DNA from: Neonectria sp. B-13
Lineage: Eukaryota > Ascomycota > Sordariomycetes > Hypocreales > Nectriaceae
Direction: 5' to 3'
Assembly: GCA_002682825.1 (NCBI GenBank)
Contig: NOKP01000002.1
Span: forward strand, 5,562,309-5,626,308
Length of the DNA: 64,000 nucleotides
The notes under the pieces were generated by a model. It ran no database searches. It worked only from the letters and a program-made list of their open reading frames with translations, and was not told where the DNA came from. Positions 1 through 13,185 of this stretch are shown here, piece by piece; positions within the stretch are counted from its first letter, which is position 1; each line of letters begins with the position of its first letter. The position numbers and the translations under genes were made by a program.

Positions 1-3000
1 CATGGTGTTCGCCACCGACAGGAATATGCCCATGATCTGGATGGCGAAGCCCGCGTGGCTGAACAGCGTGTTGAACATGATGCCCAGGCTCTCGCCGCAC
101 GACACGACGCCGAAGCACGCGAAGGAGCAGACGAAGTACATGGTCGCGTTGCGCGGCAGGCCGATGGCCAGGTCGCCGAGCACGCCGAAGACGAGGCAGC
201 TGACGATCTCGAAGGGCACCTCGAGGATGGTGTAGGACGCTAGGAAGGCCTCGACGCCGTAGACGCCGTCGTCGTCCTCGCGGTAGAAGACGTCGCGCTC
301 GCTGGGGTAGACGGCGACGTTCTGCAGCATGCCGACGAAGTAGAAAGCGCCGATCTCCTGCACGAAGCCCATGCGGTTCTGCACCGAGTAGTAGTCGTTG
401 TCCAGCGGCGCGAAGAACAGCGCCAGGATGAGCGCGAGCCCGATGACTTGCATGAGCCGTGCGAGAATAAGCTCTGGTTGCCGGCGGGTGTTGATCATGG
501 CGCGGTGGAGGAGCAGGGGGAGCGATGTTGCGAAGGATGCTCGTTTGCGGACCAGGGCGCCGAGTTCGGCGGGTGTTGAGAGGTTGGCTTTGTTGAAGGA
601 TCTCCGTGGGGGTTTGGCCTTTGTACTCGTGATGCCTTCGTCGGTCGTCTGCTCATCCCCAGCGTCTGCGGGTTTCTTCTCATCTATCCTCTCGCTTTCG
701 GACATCACTACCGGATGAACCCCCGCTCTCCAGCTCTCAGTCAGCTTCTGCACGCGTTCGCGCGACTCGGCCTCCCTGTCGTCGCGCTGGAGGTCGATGG
801 TAATCATATCCAGCGCAAAGTCTGCCGGGTTGGTGTGATGCGGGCACTCGTACCCGTGGCTACCGAGGTACCGGAGCATGTCTCTCCCGGGGCCGGCATA
901 GACCTGCGCGCCGCCGCGGGCCAGGAGGAGCACGTTGCCGAACTCTTCAAACAGAGTCGACCGGGCCTGGTGGATGGTGAGGACCAGGGTGCGGCCCTCG
1001 TTGGCCAGACCCTGCAGGACTTCCATGATGGAGTTCGCGGTAAAGGCATCTAGGCCGGATGTGGGCTCATCGAGAAGCAGGATGCGAGGGTCGGTGAGGA
1101 CCTGGACGGCGATGGAAACGCGGCGCTTCTCTCCACCGGACACGCCCTTGATTAGGTCATTGCCGATGAGGTTGTCCGCGCAGTCCTTCAGCCCCATCTT
1201 CAGCAACACCTCTTCGGCGCGGCGGTTCTTCTCGTCCTTGCCCATGAAGGACGGAAGCCGAAGCCCGGCGGCAAAGCGCAACGTCTCACGTACGGTGAGG
1301 GACGGCAGCAGAGCGTCGTCATCTTGGCACACATACGAGCAGACTGATCGGATGACCGAGTCGGAAGGCACAGCGCCGTTGAAGGTGAGCTTCCCCGTGG
1401 GACGATATCTTGTTCCCATTGAGTTCCGGAGCCGGAGAGCCATGGCATTGAGGAGTGACGTCTTTCCACTTCCCGAGGGTCCCATGATCACGTTCAAAAC
1501 GCCGGCCTGGAACGTGGCATTTATTGGATCGAGTATCGTCTTTGTCGGTAGTTTCTTCCCTAGCGAGGACTTCTTGTCTAGGGTTAACGCAAAGCTGTCA
1601 AGCCCGACATCAATGGCGCGGACATCGGCTATTGATCGCGCCGTCATCTTCTCCTTGCCCGCAGACAGATCAGTATCCGAGGCGCGAGCGCGGGCAATCG
1701 TCATTTCGACCTGGAGGAAGTGCAGTCCAATCGCAGAAAGCGAAAGGAAGAAGACGATAAACGCGACGGCGATCAAAATCGGCTTCGTGATCCAGTCCTT
1801 CGGGAAGCCGAAAAGCTCCATGATGTACTCGCCGGTGTACTGTTCACATTCGGGGTTGGACTCTCCGCCTGGATAAGGACAGTCGTAGAAGTTGCCCTCG
1901 AATTCATTGCCGGCGTACGCTCCCAGGATATAGTACTGCGTGGTTTAGTAATAGCACCACCGAGAGAAGGGAAGTCTGGGACTTACACAATACGTTATCC
2001 ATTTGGTCCAGCGCACGTACACCGGAAGTGTATTGCTCTGGATGAACATGCCGCAAGCCATGCTTTGCAGCGTAAATGCGAAGTTCGCAATCAGACTCGC
2101 GCCGGGGAAGTGCCGTGATGCTGTTACGCAGGTCATGGCGCAGGTTACGGAAATGTAATGGTTTAGGAGCGTGATGGCGAAGAAGATGAAGAACTTTTCA
2201 ACTTCGCGGTCGAAGCCAGCCATGAAGTAGAAGATGACGGAGAACAAGAACGGGACGGGGATGTCCTCCGTCACCATCCGAGCTAATCTTCGAGATAGGA
2301 TGAAGGGCAAAGCGTCAACGCAGTTCTCGGAGGACTCGCGGTCAAAGATTTGGATGTCGATTGTCATCCGGTAGACCTCGAAGACGAGTATCAAATAGCC
2401 CTGCAATCCAGTCGCGGTGTATAAACCACCCTGCCGTGATCGAATGCCGGATTGGTCTCGGCCAAGGTTGTAGAAGAGGTAGCCATTGACCAGGCCCATC
2501 AAGATGGCTTCTAGGATGGACGATGCCATGCCAAGCGGATCCCGGTATGTGACTTTAAAGGTGCGGTCTGTTAGGACGAGAACCTGTTGTGCGAACCCGG
2601 CGTGCTTCTCTGCCCGTTTCCTCCGTTTTCGGTCGCTGATATCGACATCTCCCGCGGCATCTCTTAGCACAGGCACAGAGTGCTTCTCACTTTGTGTATC
2701 CCACGCATTCTTCAGTCGTTCTACCCTGTCTGTACTCTCCTGTTCCAGCTCTGCGGTCCGATTATCGACGGCAGCGATGTCAATGACGAACTCGGCCGGG
2801 TTGACAAACGGCGGCAGCTTAAAGCCTAAGGCGTCGAACCAAGGCACACAGTCCTTAACCGGTCCGGAATACACAGGGCTTCCCTTGGTCAGGATGATGA
2901 GGCTGTCGAAGAGGTTCCAGATTTCCGATCTCGGCTGGTGGATCGTCGTGATGACGGTCCTGCCCTTTTGCGCCAGCTTCTTCAACGTCTTAACGAGCTG

Positions 3001-3762
3001 GTGTGCGCTCGTCGCATCGAGGCCCGTCGTGGGTTCGTCTAGGAAGAGCACCGATGGGTTAGCGAGCATCTGCACACCGATGCTGGTGCGTCTCTTTTCT
3101 CCGCCCGAACACCCATGGTACTGGGAGTTGCCGATGCGAGTGTCGGCACACTCCTTGAGGCCGAGTTCCCGGATGACCTCCTCCACAACGAGCATGCGTT
3201 GCTTTGCCGTAGTCGAGGACGGGAGTCTCAGGTCGGCCGAGTATTGTAGCGTTTCCCTGACGGTGAGTGTCGGAAGCAAGATATCTTGCTGCATGACATA
3301 GGCGTGGCTAACGGCGTGGACGCCGACTTGGCCATTGAAGGTCGTGACGCCCTGCTGCTTTAGTCTCGGACTTGTCACTCTCTCGGCCATGCTATTGAGC
3401 AGTGTCGTCTTCCCTGAACCACTCCCGCCGATGATGGCGGTCAAAGTCCCAGGCTGGATGTCTGCGTTGACTGAGTGAAGCAGCTTCTTCATTTGGGGCT
3501 CGGTGTTGAGTTTGGAGGCGAACAGCTGTGGGTACGTCGAAGGCTCTAGCCATGAGGGCGCAGTGTTGACCGAGACGGCCAGGTCTCGTATTTGCACTTC
3601 GACCGCTTGCACATCGTCGAGGGAGAGGTGGCCCGCGCCAGAGAGTGAGATACGTCGGTCCTCCATGTATGGTTGGGATGAGAGTATGTCCAGAGAGCTC
3701 GTTCTCCCCGGCTTTTCGATGTCGGTGGCATCTGACGGGTCGAGCGAGTTGTGGCCTGTCAT
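1..3762 (-). CDS. Full-size ABCG-type ABC transporter (3' end beyond window)
   Basis: Membrane transporter with two nucleotide-binding and membrane halves in one chain, in the NBD-TMD-NBD-TMD order of fungal YOL075C-like ABCG proteins. Exon 1 is 3762-1987 and exon 2 runs from 1935 off the left edge; the intron 1936-1986 has GTAAGT, TACTAAC and CAG. NBD1 has Walker A GGSGSGKTT (residues 112-120), signature CSGGEKRR (from 218) and LDEPTTGLDA (241-250). NBD2 has Walker A GPSGSGKTS (from about 744), signature VSGGEKRR and LLLDEPTSGLDA, so both ATP sites look intact. A membrane domain follows each NBD; the second is cut off. The ATG at 3762 opens the long frame and no better start is seen upstream. 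The substrate is not predictable. Yeast relatives are implicated in lipid or sterol export, which is only family knowledge here. Confidence 0.93.
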
Positions 3763-5954
3763 TGTGGATATGTGAAGGCTTGTTACAGCAATGTAAGTCG
3801 TTTAACAAAGGTGATGTTGGTGGCGGGCTGAGTGTGGCGTATCCATGACGAATGGATTTGGAGAGGAGAGGAAAGAGCTTCTGCTTCTGTTGACTTGTGG
3901 CTACTTAGCAAGGGCCATTAATCCTCATGGGCATGTGCATGACCAGATGTTTTGTTTGTCTCCGAAGATGGTGAGGTACTATGCTGACGTTTGCTGCAGA
4001 TGGGGCGGGCTTATTAGTTGGACTTTGGGGTGGCCTTTTAGATAAGTAGTGACGCATCAACTGGTGGGCAACCGAGTATTCTCCAACCGAGTGCTCTACA
4101 ACCGAGCGCTCTGCAACCGAACATTCTCCAACCGAGTTGGCAGTTTGACACACGGGGAGTCGGGGTTATTTGATATGATGGACACATGGAACCCGAACAG
4201 TGGGTCTAGATTGCTCATGAGGCTCGTAGGCGAGGTCGACGTGAGGGCCTTGGCCGGGGTGGGCGGTGCGTAGGTTTAGGGGACTTGGAAGCGACGCGGG
4301 GAAAGGAAAGGCTTGCGAGAGGCGCACGGTCATAAACGGGGCAAGCGCTGGGATGGAAGCGAAGAAAGAACCCCTCGAGCTCTTAGCTTGAGCTTGAGCT
4401 TGATCGCCCGGGGTGTGGTTGGGCGTTTAGCCATGATGGTGTGGTGAGAGAGAGAGTGTGTGTGTGGGTGTGGAGGGTGCGGTGTGAGTGAGAGAGGGAG
4501 GGTCTTTTGGGTGATGACGTGGATATGGGATGGACGGGAATGATTCTTTCCGGAGGTGGACGTGACTGCATGGACGTGACTGGATTGTCGACTGTTCCAC
4601 GCCGAGTAGAGAACTGGTGCGGTAATTGTCGCGTTGATGTCTTCCCGATCTTGATCCATCATCGAGACACATCTGACACTGTGAAGATCCAACATCATCA
4701 TCATCGAGAACGCGCCTCAACAGTCATATGTCACAGAGAACAAAAATTAGATGGCACGACGCCCATTCCTCTCAGTTCAGTAACACACTGGAACTACATA
4801 ACGTTACCATGATTGCAGCGCGTAGATAGATACGTAACATCGGTAACGGCCTCAAAGCAACAGTCGTCTGTCTACACGTCTTCTTCTCATGTAGAACTCC
4901 CCTCGCTAATCCAGCCGGCGGGCGATCCCTGACCCTCATCCCTGCCACCTAGAAAGCCATTCACATTATTCCTGGTTCGCTTGCGCTTAAACCCTCCCCG
5001 ATCTCCACGTCGGCTGCGAAACGAGGGCCCCGACAACGCCATGTAACGCCGCCTCTTGCGGGATGGGCGTTCGCTTACACCCGTTTCGTACAGGACACAC
5101 ACACTTCGCTACGAATGGTCCGGGTTTGTTAATTGGCCTCGGGCATTTTATTCTGTGTTCCCAACTGCCCTTTTTTCTTTTCCTTTTCGTCACCATCATT
5201 CGTGGCCCCCAAGTTTCTCCAAGCGAGGGGGGAACTTGAGTACGCGCCAAGATTCCAATGACACCATCCACAAGCGGATGGGACGGTGGTATTCAACGTC
5301 GGCCGATACACACGGACCGAGCACGCATGCAAGATCTGCGATGTTGGTGCCGAGGGCGTTGGTTACTGCCCTTGCAAATCCGCAAAAGCCCATGACATTA
5401 GATGCAATTTCATTTCCAGCACCCTTCAAGACGCATCGTGAAATGTCTCTCGTAATGGCCTGACTCTTCGCGCAAAGACTCCACTGCCTGCGGCACAGCT
5501 GTGCCCATCATTATCTACTTCGTACTCCTGACCCAATATCGATCGTCCTGCAAATCCCCCAAGCTCGGATACACATTATTTTTCGACTGCATCGCCTCCT
5601 CTTTGAAAGAAGTCATGTGTACGAAGAAGCTAGTCCAGCGTCGAGTCCTGCGCTACTGGAGCACTCCCCACCTTTCCTCCGTAGCACATAACATCACCAC
5701 GTGAGAAACCGTGAGACAAGTACACTCTGACGACATGATATCATAAATGTTCCATCTTCTATCGTACTGAATGGTATCCGAAAACACTCAAAATACAATT
5801 GGTCCATATCCCCGTCCCAAGATCCGAAGCCCAAAGTGCGCCGCCATCAAATGCTCCATCAAATACTCCCCCATCATCTAGTCATTCTAATATCCCCCTC
5901 CATACAATGTCATCAACTTCCCCGCCCTCATCCTCTCCCTACGTCAACCATTTC
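3763..5954. other. Intergenic region, ABC transporter 5' side
   Basis: About 2.2 kb without a convincing gene. It holds the upstream region of the ABC gene, a 15-bp tandem repeat at 4069-4140, a GT/GA-rich low-complexity tract at about 4440-4500 and the 3' flank of the allantoinase gene. Short open frames here show no domain or exon logic. Confidence 0.6.
4069..4140. repeat. 15-bp tandem repeat, about 4.8 copies
   Basis: Direct repeats of a unit starting CAACCGAG: CAACCGAGTATTCTC, CAACCGAGTGCTCTA, CAACCGAGCGCTCTG, CAACCGAACATTCTC and a partial CAACCGAGTTGG. The unit is a multiple of three, so both strands stay open across it, but no gene model supports translation. It lies about 300 bp upstream of the ABC transporter start. 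Confidence 0.9.
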
Positions 5955-7606
5955 CTAAGTCGTCCTCCTCTCTGTAATTGGCTCTCCACATGGCTTCCCG
6001 GTCACGAAGCCCGCGTTGCTCGCACCCAGCTCAAACACCTTGGTTCCACGCAACCACGTCTCCTTGACGCGTCCGGTGAACTCGTGGCCCTCCCAAGGCG
6101 AACATCGGTTCTTCCATCGCATGTCACCCTGTGAGAATGTCCACAGCTCGGCATCGTCGAAGACGCAGATGTCGGCATCCATGCCCGCCTTCAGCGCGCC
6201 CTTGCGATGCGACAGGCCCACCTGCGCCGCCGTGGCCTGGCAGCAGAGCCGCACAATGTCCGTGATGCTCGGCGCCTTGGACGACAACGATCGCTTCTTG
6301 GCCGCCGAGTGGAGAATGGGGAGGCCGAGGCCGACGGACGAGATGCCGCCCCACGCCGCGAAGAAGTCTCCGCGAAGCTTGGCCGGCTCGTCGGGCTGTT
6401 GCTCTCCCGGCAGCGTGACGTCGACACCCGAATCTGAGTGCAGCATACGCGGCTGGTTCTGGTCGAGATGCTCAGGAAGCAGCTTCAGCTGGGGCGTGCA
6501 GGGCGAGTGATCCGACACGACGGTCCGGATGCACGAGTCTTCGGCCACGAGCTCTCCCCAGAGCCCGTCTTGGTTCTGTTCCTCGCGGATCGGCGGGCAG
6601 CACTTGTGTCGCGTATCACCCATCTCGATCTCCTCGGCCGTTAGACCCAGGTAATGGAAGCAGGTCTCGGCCGTAATGTTGATTCCGGCAGCACGCGCCG
6701 CCTTGAGGATCGGAATACACTGCGTCGCCGAGAGGTGGACGATGTGCAGGTGCAGTAACGGCGCCAAGTGCGCGAGACTTAGGATCTCCTCGATGGCGTA
6801 GGTTTCGAATGAGGGCGGCCTAGACTCGAGGAAGGTCTTGTATGCGGTGAGTTCTCCGGTGGGAGCAAGGGGCGCATCTGAGGTTTGCACGGTGTCGCCA
6901 ACGGAGGTTGCGATGGGAGGAATCATCTCGGCGTGGAACATGAGCGTGGTCGGGGTATCCTTGAGCGTCTCCATGGCGAGAGCGACGTCCTTGGAGGAGA
7001 CCGCCGGGAACTCGTCGACCTGAGGATGTCTGTCAGCTGCTGTCTCGTTTTGCTTATCAGTTTTCAGGTGGAACTTACACCTGATTCAATCAAGAACCCC
7101 TTGAAGCCTCTCACGCCGGCTTCAACGAGGGGCTTCAGCTCTTCGGCATTCCCAGGGATGACACCGCCATAGAAGCCGACATCGACCCAGCACTGGCCGT
7201 TACTCGCGCGCAGCTTCTCCTCGAAGCCCCTGAGTGTCGTGGTGGGCGGGATGGCATTCAACGGCATGTCAACCACCGTAGTCACGCCTCCGCTGGCCGC
7301 CGCGCGGGTGCCGGTCCAGAAGCCCTCCCACTCGGTGCGGCCGGGCTCATTGAGGTGGACGTGGGCATCGACAAGGCCGGGCAGCAGGAGCTTGGGGCTG
7401 TGGTCGACGTATGTGGTAGAGGCAGGGAAGCTTGATTGGGGGAGGATCTCGTGGGCAATGGAGACGATCTTGCCTGTTGACGGCGAGACGGTGATGGTGG
7501 CTGGGGTCAAGAGGAGGGTGTTGTCGGGGAGAGTGATGATGGCACGGGAGGAGACGAGGACGGAGAGCGGCTCGTCATTGCCATGGTAGATGCTGGAGAC
7601 AGTCAT
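5955..7606 (-). CDS. DAL1: Allantoinase
   Basis: Hydrolyses allantoin to allantoate in purine degradation. It is a cyclic amidohydrolase of the dihydropyrimidinase/dihydroorotase superfamily, expected in the cytosol. Exons are 7606-7079 and 7019-5955; the intron 7020-7078 has GTAAGT and CAG and joins in phase, giving 530 residues, a little longer than yeast DAL1. Metal ligands are visible in order: DAHVHLNEPG (His82, His84), the carbamylated Lys in GFKGFL (Lys169), MFHAE (His205), HIVHLS (His271) and SDHSPC (Asp346). An in-frame ATG-like codon 45 bp upstream also exists, but MTVSSIY at 7606 gives the family-like N-terminus. The upstream leader is strongly pyrimidine-rich on the coding strand. 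No other uricolytic gene is adjacent. Confidence 0.94.
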
Positions 7607-9260
7607 GGTGGAGGATGTAAGAGGAAGTGAGGGAGTATTGTTGAGGTGCACGATAGTGAAAGAGAGTGAGATAAGGAAGAAGAAAGAGAAGGAAGAGAGA
7701 AGGAAGACAGAACAACTGATCGACGGCTAAAGTCAGCGAGCGACCAACGGAAGTATCCAGTCAACCGAACACGATCTCGGCCGTCTCTCCCAGTCCGTTT
7801 ACCGCGCTTATGCTGGCTTATCTTTATCTCTCGATCCCGGCGTCTTGTTGGTGGTGGTGGTGGGGTGTGAGCGATAAGGACATGGAGGGGAGAAATGTCC
7901 AAGAAAGGAAGTCGGCTGGAGTAACAAAGCTGTTGCTTCTTTTCAAACGAGTGTTTTAATGAGAGAGAGATAAAGGGAGAGATAAATAGGGAGAAGGAGA
8001 GAGAGACGAAAGGAGCTTGTCCAGACCCCCAACAACAGACCCCAGAGCAACGGCAGTTGGACGGACTTCGTCGCTCTCACGATTGCCCGGGGATGGAGGC
8101 TTATCGGCCTCTCACCTGCATGGTACATACATCTCGTATCAGCCTTTTGCGGGGGATAACGACAAAGAGCCATGCACGGGGAACCTCGGCCGAGTTGCAC
8201 CCAGCACTGCGCTGTTACCGCTCTAACAATACTTTCCCAACCCGCCGAAATCCCCCTTTCAAAAGCCCGAGATGCCGTGGAAGCCCCGGCCAACAGAAAA
8301 ACTACGCCGGCGGCGCCAGAAAATAAAAAGGGTCCCCTTATCAGAGGGACCCGGCACCGGCAAAAACGCCAAATTTGTGCCTCCCGCCGGACTCGGCCGG
8401 ATGCCGAAAGGGAAACTAAGCCACGCCGCCGTCAACCAATCAGCGCGAGGACCCCTACCAATGGGTGATTCTATCGAGTAACAATCGAGTAATAAGGGCG
8501 TTTTCTTCTCGGTCCTGCGCATGAGGGTATTCAGAAGCGGTCTGGTGCCGGGGGTCAGGGGGCTGGGCAGGAGGAACTGTGTTCACGAGATGCAAAGTCA
8601 GCAGTTCTGGCGTGTTCTAGTTGGTCATCGCGGGCTTTCGGCTGTCTCTACGTTACCCGATGTTGGGGGTGAGTCCTCGGCAGCGTGGTGGGAGCATCGG
8701 TGGTGTTGGCGACAGCCACATCTACATCGACATGCTCCGCGGAGATGGCCGAATCAAGGAAAATGCAATTGCGCTTCCCTCGTTCTGTTACGTACATGCT
8801 ACTCCATCCTGCATCACCGGCTAAGGAGGGGAAGGAGCGAGGTGAGAGCTGAATGAAGTTCGTATTTCTACTTATCAATGACAAAGGTGGGTATCCAGCA
8901 GAAGCCCATCCTCCCCTTCTTTCCATTTACACCCTTTTCTACACTTCATCCCCCATCCGTCCATCTGCGTCCTCCGTTATGTCCGGTTTTCCTTTTCTGC
9001 TCCGTTCCATCTATGTATAAGGTAGTATGCATCACCTGCTCCCGCGATTTAATCATGATAAGACAAGCAAATAGACACCCCATACACAATACTCGGCAGC
9101 CACCTTTGCGTGTCCCGTTCCATCCTCATCTTCATCGTCGGCTTCGTCTTGTGCGCCTATATTCTTCCCATTTGCTGTGATTTGGTATCAATAGTCGTAC
9201 ACAGGCTGAACAGCCATGTCCCTTCTAAGCTGTCCATCCATCCATCATACATCATCCCTT
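7607..9260. other. Intergenic region with polypurine tracts
   Basis: About 1.65 kb between the start of allantoinase and the end of COQ1. Two strongly purine-rich tracts (about 7645-7700 and 7960-8015) lie in the allantoinase promoter or leader. The small open frames are low-complexity and unconvincing. Confidence 0.55.
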
Positions 9261-10731
9261 TTACTTCTGGCGCTTGAGCGTCTTCTGGGCCATCTCAATC
9301 AGGCCGTCCTTGGCGTCGCTCTCGGGGAAGTGCGCAATGGCCGCAATGGCCTTGTCTGCGTAGTCTTGGGCGAGCGCCCGCGTTTGCTCGATGCCGTCGC
9401 TCTGGAGCACTAGCTCACGTGCCTGCATCGTACATGTCGGTTAGCATCGTCTGTGTCTGAACGTGGAAATGATTCGCCAATCATGCAAGCCTTACTCTGG
9501 CAACGTCACCCTCCCTTTCAAACTTGCGACCAACGAGCGCCCCGAGCTCCGGCATCTGCTTCCAAGCAAACAGGAGGGGCGCCGTCGCCAAGCCCAGCTC
9601 CAAATCCGCCCCCGCAGGCTTTCCCAGGTCTTTTCCGCTTTGCGTATAATCAAGCAGGTCGTCCACCAGCTGGAACGCAAGGCCTAGGTTTCGTCCGTAC
9701 GAGTATGCCGCGTCCACCGTCACGCTGTCCGAGTTGCCCAACAGTGCCGCCGCGCGACACGACTTGGAGATGAGACTGGCTGTCTTGAGGTACGTCTTCT
9801 GCAGGTAGTAGGTGACCGTCTCCTCGGACCATTTGGGATTCCGCTCGTCGCGCTCTGTGTTCTTGAGCTGCATGAACTCGCCCTCCACCAGGTTGGCAAT
9901 AACCGTGGCCAGCAGCTCGACCACCTCAGGGTTGTGGAGTCTCGCCAGCGCGACCGAAGCTCGACCGAGAAGGAAATCACCCGCCAGAACGGCCATCTTG
10001 TTTCCGAACTCGAGGTTGGCCGAGGGTGATCCGCGGCGAGAGACGGAGTGGTCGATGACGTCGTCGTGTAGTAGCGAGGCAGTGTGGATCAGCTCCGTGA
10101 TCTCGGCGAGGCGTCGCTGGCTGGGGAGAATTTCAGAGTTGGTCTCGGGAATTTCAGTCTCGGCGGCGGAGAGCGGCGGCATCGAGGCCGAAGGGTTGAC
10201 GTCGGCGAGGATCTGCGCGGGAGATATGGACGCATCGATGCCGCGGAAGGTCTGGTTGGGAGCGGGGAGGGCCGTCTTGGGACACATGTGGGTAGCCCGG
10301 CTCATGAGGAGGACGATCATGGGTCTAACGTGCTTGCCCTCGGCCTGGGTGTAGTACTTGGCGGCGCGGTCGAGTGACGGGTGGCCGGAGCCCAGCAGCT
10401 TGCGGATGTTGCCGGTGAGGAACTTCATCTCCTTGGCCACGGTGCGCAGAGGATCGACCGTCATGCCGTCCTTGGCCGCCTTCTTGACGACGTTTCCCAC
10501 GACATTGGAGGCGACCTGCACGGCAGCCGCCCAAGCCGAGTCCCGTCGAGGGCTGGTGTGTAGAGCGGCTCGGTGTATCCTCGAAGGTCCCCGCGAGACT
10601 GTCAATTGCCTGCACAGCATGCACGCAGGCGCAGAGACGGTCGCCGTCGTCAATACTGCGGTCCTCGCCAACATTGACCCATTTCTAGCCACGGCGCTGC
10701 GCAGCACCGAGGCCCCCGGACGGAGCTGCAT
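9261..10731 (-). CDS. COQ1: Polyprenyl (hexaprenyl/solanesyl-type) diphosphate synthase, ubiquinone side chain
   Basis: Builds the isoprenoid tail of ubiquinone from IPP and an allylic diphosphate in mitochondria. Exons are 10731-9496 and 9422-9261, with intron 9423-9495 (GTAAGG to CAG); the product is 465 residues, close to yeast Coq1 (473). The two aspartate-rich Mg-diphosphate motifs are HDDVID (Asp223-224) and VDDLLD (Asp357-358), and GKHVRP is present before the first. The N-terminus (MQLRPGASVLRSAVAR, then a Ser/Arg-rich stretch) looks like a mitochondrial presequence. The reading frame continues upstream without a stop, but the ATG at 10731 is the natural start. There is an insertion of about 60 residues between the substrate-binding region and the first DDxxD, rich in Pro, Ser and Ala, as in many fungal homologues. 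Confidence 0.95.
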
Positions 10732-12272
10732 CGCCGGCAAGGTGTGAGGCAGACGGCGGTTTTCGGGGCGGTTGTCTAGGTAGAGGTGGAGGGGAGGAGT
10801 TGTCGTCGGGGTCGGGCAGTAAATATTACAGCATTCGAGACTGAAGCCGGCAGAGGAAGAGCCGTCGAGGGATCGTGGCGGGAGGGTGCGCGTCGCAAAG
10901 CAACTCGTGATGTTGTTGGCGTGGTGAGAGACGGTCAGGTTCGATATGCGTCTGATTTTCCAATCTCTGTGGCCGGCGGGACCGACACCTGGAAACTTTT
11001 CCAATGGGGCACCAGGAACACGCCCGCGCACACACGTCCAGCAGTTGGCGGTTCCAGTTGGCTGCAGCAGGTTGTGGCCTGCGAAAACGGACAGCTCAGG
11101 CGGATCAGTCCCGCCAGCACCCGAAGGAACCACAGAAGAGCCGGGCCGTGATTGGACCGCTACAGGGGGCGCTGCGGGGGGCCTCGGGTGGGGGAGGTCT
11201 TACAGGGCCGTCACCTTCGTTGCAGCGCTGTAGCTCTGGCTGGCTTTAGCTGTTGCATGGGAGGTCGGGAATCAGTTCCATCCATGGTTGAGTATATGCG
11301 GGAAGATGCAGAGGGCCATCAATCGAAGCCAGGTTCACTCTTGCGGTGTAGGCAATGAATGAGGTGTTCGTCTTTTTAAATGCCAGCTCGACAAATAGGC
11401 TGGCGCGGGTTGTTAACGCTTGGAGAAGGTAGATTCTTCCATGACGATTAGAAGACCGCTAAGCATCGTAGCTCGATTCATCGAGTCGTGCGAAACATCT
11501 CCCAGGGAGACCTCGGTTCACCAGTTCGTCCTTCACAATATCGCCCTGGTCTTCTTCCAACCCTACTTAAGTATCGACAAGGGCGACGTTCAAATCACCT
11601 ACTCCCAGGGAAGCCTGAGCTGCAACTGACGGTGTTGCAACCCCGTTGCATGCTCAATCCATGCCCACCTGTCGTTTCATTGCCATCCTTTCCCGGCACG
11701 ATAAGTATGTCCTTTTCGGGGTTACTGAAGCTGGCCTCATTAATGTATGTATGATGCCTCCCTCTAGCAAGTTGTAAGGGAGTGTAGGAGGGGCTGTTTG
11801 AGTGTGCATCGTCTTTTGTAGAAGGGATACCGTATCTCAGTATCTTGCTCCTGGTAAAAAGGTTCTAGAACTGAATATGAAGCATCATCACAAATTGGTC
11901 AACCATTTCCTAGAGTTATGGCCCATTAAAACAACATAGTCTGACGTTGGCTTCGTATTGCGGACGAGATGGACGTGACGGCCATGTTGCAGACTCCCGC
12001 TCTGTGATCCAGGCCGAGGCTCCAGGTTGCCGTCCGCCGCCGATCCTCTGGAAATAGTGGATGCCTGCTGGACTTGCGCTGCAAGCTTGGAGCTGTCTCG
12101 ATTGGAGATCTGCGACCGGCATTCATTCCTCCAACAGGCATCGACATTTGCTTCCAAGGCAATATCCACTTCCCATCTTCAATTCACTTCGCGCGGCCCA
12201 CCAACAGGCAAAGAAACATCCCGATCACTTCGTTATCAGCACACAGAATCGAGCACGAGCCCCTTTGGAACC
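10732..12272. other. Divergent intergenic region COQ1 / VMA12
   Basis: About 1.5 kb between two divergently transcribed genes. The open frames (for example around 10786-11250) show no domain, no splice logic and no family resemblance. I see promoter sequence only. Confidence 0.55.
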
Positions 12273-13185
12273 ATGGTACTCCTTACAATGACGCCCTCCA
12301 TCGTCGAGGCTCTCGTCAGGGTCGAGTCGCCGGGCCGCCAACAAGCCAGAACAGACGACGAGACGATCCCTTCACCACAGGCCAACGGAGACGAGCCATC
12401 CCTCAACGACCCGAAACTCGGAAACCCCATATCACACAGCCAGATCCTCGATTTAAGGAAGCAGCTCAAGTCGCAGAGCGATCCAACACCCAGCCTCGAG
12501 CAGCTCCTTCGCGGCGCGCACATCTACATTCCTCCTCCTCCCCCCAAGCGTGAACAAGTACGCTCAGGCACCACCCCTTTCCCCCCACCTAAAGCTAATC
12601 ACAGTGTAGACCCGTGAATACAAAGCCCTTATGGCCCGCCTGCGCCGCGACGACGAAGCCCGCTCCTACGAACGCATGCTGAACCCCCGCTCTGGCCCCG
12701 ATGCCTTCCACGACCGCTTCCCCAGCACCGCACACGCCTTCGCCGAAGCAAACAAGCCCTCGAGCCGCGAGGACATTGGCGACGACGATGTTTCCTTCAG
12801 CCAGGCCCATCGGGAAGTCACCCTCATCGCCAACTTCATGGCGAGCATTCTCGGCGTCGCCGGGACCCTCTGGGTCGCCGCGAGGTGGTGGAGCACTTCG
12901 TCACGGCTGTTTCTCACCCTAGGCGGGAGCATTCTTGTTGCGATTGCAGAAGTGGTGGTGTATAATGCGTACATGTGGAGGATGGGCGAGGCGAGGAAGA
13001 AGCAAGGGGGAGTTGGGGAGGTGAAGGAGGTGCTGGAGACGTGGGTGGTCGGCCAAGATGAGGACAACAAGGACGACGAAGATGCGAAGACAGTATTGAT
13101 CAAGGAAAAGGACGAGGCGCGAGATGCTGTAAGAAAACGTCACGTTGAACCATCCAGCGTTGAACCTTCCCAGGCGGAGACTTAG
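12273..13185 (+). CDS. VMA12: V-ATPase assembly factor Vma12/Vph2 (TMEM199 family)
   Basis: ER membrane chaperone needed to assemble the V0 sector of the vacuolar H+-ATPase. Exons are 12273-12557 and 12610-13185; intron 12558-12609 is read with acceptor TGTAG, the only one that keeps frame. The product is 286 residues. The N-terminal cytosolic part carries the family block around AHIYIPPPPPK and EYKALMARLRRDDEARSYER (about 82-117). Two membrane helices follow (about 166-187 and 195-216), with a charged tail rich in Glu, Asp and Lys. The ATG in MVLLTMTPSIVEAL fits fungal homologues; the frame is open further upstream but has no typical start. Confidence 0.88.

Noticed and set aside
12027..12272. 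Upstream extension of VMA12
   Set aside because: Open frame but no family-like sequence; the ATG at 12273 matches the expected N-terminus.
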